Assembly (NCBI GenBank): GCA_017514845.1
Contig: JAFWIM010000050.1
Span: forward strand, 1 to 41,751
From: Lachnospiraceae bacterium
Lineage (GTDB): Bacteria > Bacillota > Clostridia > Lachnospirales > Lachnospiraceae
Length of the DNA: 41,751 nucleotides
Direction: 5' to 3'
Shown: piece by piece, positions 1 through 6,648 of the stretch
Layout of the letters: every line of letters begins with the position of its first letter
Numbering within the stretch: the stretch's first letter is position 1
Notes under the pieces: model-generated
The model's input: only the letters and a program-made list of their open reading frames with translations
Told to the model about the DNA's origin: nothing
Database searches by the model: none
Translations under genes and position numbers: made by a program

Positions 1-498
1 ATGAGAGGAATGTGCAAAACAAATTCGTCTTCAACATGGGTTTAAAGCCCTGTGTTGAAGATTGAGCCTCCGGCGGATCGCAGAGCTGCGCGAAGGAAGA
101 CGCACAGAGTGCGTCGCGCAGCTCGCGCGCGATCAGAGATCGCGATTTACAACCGAATTCCTGCGATCTCCGCTTCGGACAGGCTTTTAGGTCTGTCGAA
201 ATAATCTACCACGTAAATGGCAGGATATTATGGACTTTTAAAAAATCCATTTACATAATATTCCTAATCTGCTACTCTTTTAACACTTAATAAGGCAAAT
301 CTACCTATATTCCCAGACAATTTTCCCGATCATTTATACAGGCTGAAGACCTGCCCGAAGGGCTTTGGCGCATGACCGCTCATGGATTCACGAATCCGTA
401 GGCTTTATTTCCTGTACCCATTTTTATCTATTTTCGCAGGATTACTGTGCCTTTGCCCTGAGAAAAACGCGTAAAAAGAACCTCATGGAGACTCACGT
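1..498. other. Gene-free segment rich in inverted repeats
   Basis: No convincing coding frame precedes the sortase. The stretch holds several inverted repeats. Positions 29-60 form a stem of about 12 bp. Positions 83-91 pair perfectly with 116-124 and enclose a nested 7-bp hairpin (99-105 with 109-115). Positions 128-134 pair with 138-144. An AT-rich imperfect hairpin at about 221-272 is followed by a short T-rich run and could terminate an upstream gene. A multi-stem block at 337-416 is listed separately. No clear sigma-A promoter is visible. CGGCGGATCGCAG at 71-83 recurs at 12559-12571. Confidence 0.6.
337..416 (+). other. Possible structured leader upstream of the sortase gene
   Basis: TACAGG (337-342) pairs perfectly with CCTGTA (411-416), closing a block that contains the small hairpins CCCGAAGGG (354-362) and GGATTC/GAATCC (384-397). 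This closed multi-branch layout 80 bp before the sortase start resembles a leader RNA or riboswitch. I could not match it to c-di-GMP, cobalamin or SAM riboswitch conserved cores. It may only be repeat-derived palindromic DNA. Confidence 0.3.
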
Positions 499-1479
499 AT
501 GAAAATTCATGAAAAGAAACTCACAGGTATTGCTATTCTTCTTGTGCTGACGCTTGTCTTAGCAGCGGGAGCGTATCTGATTTACCGAGCATGGGATTAC
601 TGGTCCGCGGATCAGACATACGCTGACATGGGGAGAAGCTCTGTCAGGAAAGTGAAAATGACAGAAAAGGCGGACAAGAATAGCGAGGCGATGTTCTTCG
701 ACGGCGCGGAAAACACAGGTGAAGTCGGAGACGCTCTCGGACCACTAAAGGCGAGCAGCGGTGATAAAGAAGGGCACGAGAGTGATGATGAGGACTTTGC
801 GGCAAATTACATCGAAGGGGCAGCAATACCGGACAGGCCTGTCATTGATTGGGATGAGCTCACGAAATCGGGCAGGGATATTGTCGCCTGGCTCGATATA
901 CCCGCGCTTGGCATTGCCTATCCAGTAGTCCGGGGCGATGACAATGAGTTTTATCTTCATCATCTTCCGAACGGAGAATACAAAAACGCAGGTTCCCTGT
1001 TCATGGAAACAGCCAACAGTCCCGACCTAACAGACATCAATACGGTCATCTACGGACACAACATGGATAACGGCAGCATGTTCGGCAAGTTCAGATCTAT
1101 GACTGTGGATGACTACAGCAGGCAGCCCTTCCTGTGGCTCTGCACGAGAGAGAAAGCATGTCTCTATGCGATGATCTCACTGCATATTTCCCACGTCGAT
1201 GATGAGAGCTACACGCTGTTCGAGAGTACCGGAAGAGCGCCGGCTGCAAATGGCGCAGGCTCATGCCTTTTCGATTCCGCCGACAGCACTGTGACAGGGT
1301 GGATCTTTGATGAGAACCGGAGATCCTACATCAATATGCCGATCCCGAAGTCGGCCCTCATAAGGATCGTCACGCTGAGCACCTGCGCTTCCTTAAGTGA
1401 TGAGCGGCGTGTTCTTCAGGCAATACTCGTGCGTGAAGTGAAGAATACAGTTGAGCGAAATGAAGGACAGATAAAGTGA
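499..1479 (+). CDS. Class B sortase
   Basis: Membrane-anchored transpeptidase that cleaves a C-terminal sorting motif and links the protein to peptidoglycan. It is 326 residues with an N-terminal membrane anchor (about 10-30), a variable acidic stalk to about 110, and a catalytic domain. The triad is visible: His in VIYGHNM, Cys in TLSTC, and Arg in DERRVLQA. The YGHNM-NGSMFG block and the spacing are typical of class B. GGAG lies 8 nt before the ATG. The next gene, 107 bp downstream, encodes a wall protein with an SPKTG signal, its obvious substrate. In Clostridioides difficile SrtB is known to use (S/P)PxTG motifs, which fits. The symbol srtB is likely but left blank because class B sortases have several subtypes. 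Confidence 0.9.
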   Translation: MKIHEKKLTGIAILLVLTLVLAAGAYLIYRAWDYWSADQTYADMGRSSVRKVKMTEKADKNSEAMFFDGAENTGEVGDALGPLKASSGDKEGHESDDEDFAANYIEGAAIPDRPVIDWDELTKSGRDIVAWLDIPALGIAYPVVRGDDNEFYLHHLPNGEYKNAGSLFMETANSPDLTDINTVIYGHNMDNGSMFGKFRSMTVDDYSRQPFLWLCTREKACLYAMISLHISHVDDESYTLFESTGRAPAANGAGSCLFDSADSTVTGWIFDENRRSYINMPIPKSALIRIVTLSTCASLSDERRVLQAILVREVKNTVERNEGQIK

Positions 1480-1586
1480 AAAATACATTTGACCGAATTA
1501 CGAGCCAGACAGCGAGGCCGCCCTGACACGATTCCCCGGCGGCTATCGAAAAACTCTCAGCAAAAATTACGAAAGGAATCAGAATC

Positions 1587-4500
1587 ATGAATATGAAAAG
1601 CATTATAAGAAGCATCATTTCTCTGATAATGGCAATACTCTGTGTGCTGGCCGGCACTCCTTCCTGTGTACAGGCCGCAGGAACATATACGCTGCATTTC
1701 GTGGATGATCTGCAGAATACAGATGCGCTCTACAGTGAGTTTGCAGGGAAAAATGATCTCTCGATCGGGTATATCACAAACCTCAAATCTCCTATATGGA
1801 AAGTCATGAGCAGCACCTTCAAGACCGCCACCTCGGGCACGATTACGTATCTGTATGCCTCGTCGTCCGTTCTGCCTAAGGAGACGGGAAGATCTCATGC
1901 TGTCACCTGGTCCAATGTAGCCAGTGTCACATATAAAGATGCAGGATACTATGGGAAAGATAAAAACAATACATTCGATATTGTCTTTACTCTCTCAAAA
2001 ATCATGACTATGAAACCCACCTACGACGAGTACCATATGACGACCGCCCCGATTTATACAGTGGCACTCACAGATAATTCAACGGGAACCATATGTGCAA
2101 ACTCCTATATGCGAGCTGCCGATTTTTCGCTGAATGGCTCCTACCCCAGTCCGTTCACAGTGGAAAACTGGAGCATAAAAATTCTCGACAAGAACGGAAA
2201 TAAGCTCTCCAATGTTCTTCTCACACAGACATACAGGGATATTGATATATCGCGTTCATCGAATGACTCCTCATTTATATCATTTAACGAAGGCTTTTAC
2301 TTTGCGGGCGGCTACGCGGATGACACATATATGCTGAAGGACCATCTGGTTGCCGTATATGACAGGGATGGCAAGACGAACGCGAGGTATGAGACAGGAC
2401 AGAAGTATCATGGCGATCTGTCAACGGACGATCAGCGTGCGTGGGTCGTCGCAGCCATAAAGGAAGGGGAGGCTTCGCTCGAGTGGACCGGACAGGCCTG
2501 CGGAAGCTTTATTGCCAATACAGTTTCAAAAGAGTATCCCAATCTCCCTGCGCCGGTCAAGGCGGCGAACAAGCAGTATGTGAAGGCAAATGAAGTGATC
2601 GAGTACACTGTAACGGAAGAGTTCCCGGTCATAAACCCTTCGAATTGTCCCAAAGCAATTACAGTGAGCGACACGTTCGATGATTGTCTTGCAATAGGCA
2701 AGAGCATAAAAGTGACCTGCGGCGGAAAGGATGTCACGGATGACTGGACGGTCAGAGTCGAAGGACAGACGGTAATTGCGGAAGCCAATTCTCCGGGCAG
2801 CGTTGAGGGTACTTATGTCTTTACGTTCCCGGTCACTGTCAGGGATGAAAACCTGGACGGCAGGACGCTGGTCGTAAAGGAAGGCAAAACCTACGCTGAG
2901 ATCCCGAACAAGGCTTATATAAAAGTTAGGGACCAAAACGACAAGGATATTGAGCACGTTACGCCTAAAATCACAGTCTTGGAAGAGGGGACAGATATCA
3001 GCCTGACAAAAGATGTTGACCGTTCAACGATTGAAAGCGCAAAGGCGGGTGATACACTGAAGTACAGTTTCAGAATTAAAAATACAGGCAAACTAACTCT
3101 TCACAAAGTCGCGCTAACTGACACTCTGCCGGTCAAAAATATGACTGTTGAATGGGATAAAAGCACGGATATGGCGACCGGAGAGGGTGTCCTGGCCCCC
3201 GGCGAGGAGGTGACAGCATCTGCCTCATATGCGCTGACTTCCGGGGACATTATCAATGGTAAGGTGATCAATAAAGCCTCCGCCACGGGCCTTGACCCGA
3301 AGGATAATGCGGTCTCTGCCGAAGATGATGCCGAGACCGCGATTGTCGCAGAACCTTCTATCTCAATCAGCAAGACGGCAGATCCCAACAAAATGACAGA
3401 CCCGTCTTCCGGCGATAGCATTTCCTATGATTTTGTTATTGCAAATACAGGCGATGTTCCTCTGAGAGAAATAGAATTTGAGGACGATCATGAACTGGTC
3501 GGGCTTGAATGGAATAAGGAACTTGCTGGCGCGGAACTTGGTATCGGTGAAAAGATCGAGGGACATGCTTCTTACCAACTGAAACAAAGTGACATTGATG
3601 CCGGCTCGGTGCTCAATAAAGCGACTGTCACAGCTGTCGGCGGCAGCGGTAAGACTGTGACAGACCACGCGGAAGATACCACGGTCATTGACGCTGCGCC
3701 GTCGATTATGTTGAAGAAGACCACCCCGACAGCAGTCCTCACCGATGTGAGGAAGGGAATGCCGGTCGTCTGGAACTTTGAACTAAAAAACACCGGCAAA
3801 AATACGCTGAAAAATGTGGAGATCACAGATCACCTTGCCGGGGTCAGTGAAGTCACATATGACTGGAAGGGAAGCTCCGACAGCGCGACAGAGGCCGGCG
3901 TGCTTTCGCCCGGCGAGACAGTGACAGCAGAAGCGACGTACAAGCTGACGGAGGAGGACATCACAGCTAAAGAGGTCACTAACACAGCAACGGGTAAAGG
4001 CACTGACCCGAGAGGAATCGATGTCACATCGGACGCTAATACCAAAGTCAGGATCAAATATGAGCCCAAACTCATAATCGATAAGACGACGGATACATTA
4101 GATTACACGGGAGCGAAGGCCGGTGATGTGATCACGTACACACTGAGCCTCACAAATGACGGAAATGTTGATCTGACCGATGTCGAACTTGTCGACCTTA
4201 AGGAGGGCGTGAAAGTCAAAGAGTACAGCTGGCCTTCCAGAGAAGGATTTCTGGCCGCAGGCGAGACGGTGACCGCAATCGCCGAGTATGTGCTCACGCA
4301 GGAAGATATCGATGTGACAGTACTTAAAAATGAGGCTTCCGGGAAGGGCAGAGCTCCCGACGGAACATGGGTAAATGCTGAGATACCGAACATAATCACG
4401 AAGGAGCTGCACCCGGAGATCACGCTTGTGAAAGACGTTGATATCGATGAGATCGGGGAGGCGAAAGCGGGCGATACTCTGACCTACACGGTCACAGTGA

Positions 4501-6050
4501 CCAACACCGGCGATGCCACACTGCACGATGTCACGCTGACGGACAGCATGGCGGATGTCCTTTCCGATGTCGTCTATGACCGGGAGACACCCACTCTGGG
4601 ACCTTCGGAGAGCTTTGTCATGACAGCCAATTACGCACTCACTCAGGAGGACATCAATAAGGGAACTGTCACAAATACAGCGAAGGTGACTGCGAAAGAT
4701 CCGGAAGAAACAGAAATCTCGTCGCAGGACGAAGCGGTGACCAAGTTGGGACAGAGCGCATCCTGCACGGTGACCAAGAAGGCATCCATGACAAAAATAT
4801 CGTCAGCTGACGCAGTGGCGGGTTACGAGATCAGGTATGATTTCACAGCCTCCAACACCGGAAACACGACCCTTAGTGATGTGACATTTGCGGACGCGCT
4901 GCTTGAATCAGCAGGTTCGGAAATTGCATGGGACTGGCAGAATAAAGGAACCCTTCTTCCCGGCCAGACAATAATAGGTCATGCTGTTTACTCACTGACA
5001 CAGGATGACGTAAGCGCGGGACAGGTCACGAATGCGGTGATCATGAACGCAAAGGATCCGAAAGGCGATCCCCTCGAACCTGTAAAAGCCGTAGTCACTA
5101 CGATCGTTGAGAAGTGCGCGGCCCACAAAGTGGAAAAGACAGTCGACAGAGACATTATTGAAAAGGCAAAGGCGGGAGATACCCTGACCTATACGATGGT
5201 TTACAGAAATACAGGTAATGTGCCCTTAAGAGACATCTCATTTACTGATGAAATGTTAAAGGAAGCCGGCATCGACATCCGCTGGGACTGGCCAGAGACA
5301 GCATTGCGCGGCGAGACGAAGGTCCTTGGCCCCGGGGAAAGCGTCACAGGAAAGGCGACGTACAAAATCACGCAGGCAGATATAGACAGAGGTGAAATTA
5401 CGAATATGATCGCGGCCTATGCATCGGATTCTGACGGCAATCCGCTTGATCCTGCCACAAGTGAAGTGAAAACGCAGATCTCGCGAATCTCAAGGCTCAC
5501 CGTAAAAAAGAGTGTGGATAAGGCATCACTGAACAACCCGAAGGAGGGAGCACAGCTCACCTACATCTTCAGTATTGCAAATGAAGGCAGCACGACACTC
5601 AGGGACATCACCCTCGTTGATTCTCTGACCGGACACGGACTTTCGGAGATCAGGATGAAGTACCCGGAGGCGTCACGAGAGCTCCTGCCCGGCACCACAA
5701 TGAGCGCGACAGCCACGTACACACTGACAGCGGCGGATATCAAGGCCGGCAAAGTCCTGAACTCGGTCTACGCGATTGCTAAAGACCCGTCCAAAAAGGA
5801 TGTGACATCTGAAAAATCGTCTGTGACGACAACAATCATAGTCCCGGTGACACCTACACAGGCACCGACAAAGACACCGACTCCGGTACCGACAATTCAG
5901 CAGACCAGATATTCGACCCAGACGGTGACATCGCCGAAGACGGGTGACAATACGGCGGGAATCATATTTGCACTCATAGTGCTGGCGGCAGCACCTGTGC
6001 TGTTCACTGTTCTTATAAAAAGATATCAAAACGCGGGAAAGACAGAGTGA
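1587..6050 (+). CDS. Cell-wall-anchored repeat protein with SPKTG sorting signal
   Basis: A 1487-residue surface protein. It has a signal peptide (1 to about 31, ending CVQA), a unique N-terminal region to about 320 that I do not recognise, a domain at about 330-460, and then eight DUF11/DUF7507-like repeats starting near residues 470, 590, 705, 827, 943, 1058, 1180 and 1303. Each repeat carries a lysine-rich first strand, an AGDTLTYT-like strand, NTGNxxLxDVxxxD, and a closing LTQxDIxxGxVxNxA. A Pro/Thr stalk leads to SPKTG (1449-1453), a hydrophobic helix and the basic tail IKRYQNAGKTE, the standard sortase signal. The first-strand lysines and NTG asparagines would suit intramolecular isopeptide bonds, which is inference. 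It lies downstream of the class B sortase and ends before a strong terminator. Ligand unknown; adhesin or stalk role likely. Confidence 0.88.
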   Translation: MNMKSIIRSIISLIMAILCVLAGTPSCVQAAGTYTLHFVDDLQNTDALYSEFAGKNDLSIGYITNLKSPIWKVMSSTFKTATSGTITYLYASSSVLPKETGRSHAVTWSNVASVTYKDAGYYGKDKNNTFDIVFTLSKIMTMKPTYDEYHMTTAPIYTVALTDNSTGTICANSYMRAADFSLNGSYPSPFTVENWSIKILDKNGNKLSNVLLTQTYRDIDISRSSNDSSFISFNEGFYFAGGYADDTYMLKDHLVAVYDRDGKTNARYETGQKYHGDLSTDDQRAWVVAAIKEGEASLEWTGQACGSFIANTVSKEYPNLPAPVKAANKQYVKANEVIEYTVTEEFPVINPSNCPKAITVSDTFDDCLAIGKSIKVTCGGKDVTDDWTVRVEGQTVIAEANSPGSVEGTYVFTFPVTVRDENLDGRTLVVKEGKTYAEIPNKAYIKVRDQNDKDIEHVTPKITVLEEGTDISLTKDVDRSTIESAKAGDTLKYSFRIKNTGKLTLHKVALTDTLPVKNMTVEWDKSTDMATGEGVLAPGEEVTASASYALTSGDIINGKVINKASATGLDPKDNAVSAEDDAETAIVAEPSISISKTADPNKMTDPSSGDSISYDFVIANTGDVPLREIEFEDDHELVGLEWNKELAGAELGIGEKIEGHASYQLKQSDIDAGSVLNKATVTAVGGSGKTVTDHAEDTTVIDAAPSIMLKKTTPTAVLTDVRKGMPVVWNFELKNTGKNTLKNVEITDHLAGVSEVTYDWKGSSDSATEAGVLSPGETVTAEATYKLTEEDITAKEVTNTATGKGTDPRGIDVTSDANTKVRIKYEPKLIIDKTTDTLDYTGAKAGDVITYTLSLTNDGNVDLTDVELVDLKEGVKVKEYSWPSREGFLAAGETVTAIAEYVLTQEDIDVTVLKNEASGKGRAPDGTWVNAEIPNIITKELHPEITLVKDVDIDEIGEAKAGDTLTYTVTVTNTGDATLHDVTLTDSMADVLSDVVYDRETPTLGPSESFVMTANYALTQEDINKGTVTNTAKVTAKDPEETEISSQDEAVTKLGQSASCTVTKKASMTKISSADAVAGYEIRYDFTASNTGNTTLSDVTFADALLESAGSEIAWDWQNKGTLLPGQTIIGHAVYSLTQDDVSAGQVTNAVIMNAKDPKGDPLEPVKAVVTTIVEKCAAHKVEKTVDRDIIEKAKAGDTLTYTMVYRNTGNVPLRDISFTDEMLKEAGIDIRWDWPETALRGETKVLGPGESVTGKATYKITQADIDRGEITNMIAAYASDSDGNPLDPATSEVKTQISRISRLTVKKSVDKASLNNPKEGAQLTYIFSIANEGSTTLRDITLVDSLTGHGLSEIRMKYPEASRELLPGTTMSATATYTLTAADIKAGKVLNSVYAIAKDPSKKDVTSEKSSVTTTIIVPVTPTQAPTKTPTPVPTIQQTRYSTQTVTSPKTGDNTAGIIFALIVLAAAPVLFTVLIKRYQNAGKTE
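2997..5850 (+). repeat. Eight in-frame tandem repeats in the surface protein
   Basis: The coding sequence repeats with a period of about 345-370 bp (115-123 residues). Copies are diverged at the DNA level but share the protein pattern KAGDTLTYT, NTGNxxLxDV, LxPGExVxxxAxYxLTQxDI and NxAxxxxxDP. Repeats 1, 5 and 7 are most alike. Such arrays can change copy number by recombination, so length variation between strains is plausible. Confidence 0.85.
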
Positions 6051-6082
6051 AACTGCCTGTGACCTCATAATACAACAGATGA

Positions 6083-6118
6083 GAGAGAAATGACTCCGGG
6101 CATTTCTCTCTTTAATTT
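6083..6118 (+). terminator. Rho-independent terminator after the surface protein
   Basis: GAGAGAAATG (6083-6092) pairs perfectly with CATTTCTCTC (6101-6110) across an 8-nt loop, followed by TTTAATTT. It lies 33 bp after the stop and separates the sortase module from the polA group. Confidence 0.85.
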
Positions 6119-6138
6119 GCAAATGAAGACAAATTGTA

Positions 6139-6168
6139 TTGCTATAACTCGCAGATTGAAACTATAAT
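6139..6168 (+). promoter_or_regulatory. Probable sigma-A promoter for the anti-sigma-like gene
   Basis: TATAAT at 6163-6168 with a weak -35 TTGCTA at 6139-6144, spacer 18. The -10 is perfect and the site lies between the terminator and the start at 6221. Confidence 0.55.
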
Positions 6169-6220
6169 TAGTGTGTACGTCTTGAGATCTGTCATAATGC
6201 CATAGGCGCGGGAGTTATTT

Positions 6221-6604
6221 ATGGACTGCAAGGAAGCGAAGAACAGAGTAAACGGCTATATCGAGGGTACACTTACGGACAAGGAGTGTTCGGAGTTCAT
6301 TGAGCATGTCCGCTCATGTCCTGACTGTTATGAGGAACTTGAGACTTACTTTATTATCGGCTATACACTGGATTATCTGGATTCAAAGGACGGTATGGAG
6401 CGTTCTTTTGATATGAATAAGCTTCTTGAAGATGATCTTCGCAGATGCGAGAGAAGGATCTCGGGCTTAAAGCTGATGAAAAACCTGACCAGGGTGTGCG
6501 TCACCATATCTGAGATGAGTCTCGCGGTCGGCTTTGTTGTCACGGCTATCCCTGGCGCTGAGGAGTTCGTTATCAATCTTCTGAAGCTGTTCAAATCACA
6601 GTGA
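6221..6604 (+). CDS. Zinc-finger (anti-sigma-type) membrane protein
   Basis: A 127-residue protein. The N-terminus has the zf-HC2 pattern: Cys3, then HVRSCPDCYEEL with His-x3-Cys-x2-Cys, as in ZAS-domain anti-sigma factors that bind zinc and hold a cytoplasmic sigma factor. The C-terminal third has one moderately hydrophobic segment (about 95-118) that could be a membrane helix. No sigma factor gene lies next to it, so the anti-sigma role is by family resemblance only. polA starts 44 bp after its stop, so the two are probably co-transcribed. Confidence 0.7.
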   Translation: MDCKEAKNRVNGYIEGTLTDKECSEFIEHVRSCPDCYEELETYFIIGYTLDYLDSKDGMERSFDMNKLLEDDLRRCERRISGLKLMKNLTRVCVTISEMSLAVGFVVTAIPGAEEFVINLLKLFKSQ

Positions 6605-6648
6605 GCACAAGGCAGCATGACCGTTCTGAAACCGAAAGGACAATACAC

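Noticed and set aside
200-498. c-di-GMP riboswitch upstream of the sortase
   Set aside because: The conserved GEMM-I features and a convincing type II core are not visible on the + strand; only generic stems are present.
2997-5850. CRISPR-like or satellite DNA repeat
   Set aside because: The periodicity is a protein repeat in one uninterrupted frame, with diverged DNA and no spacers.
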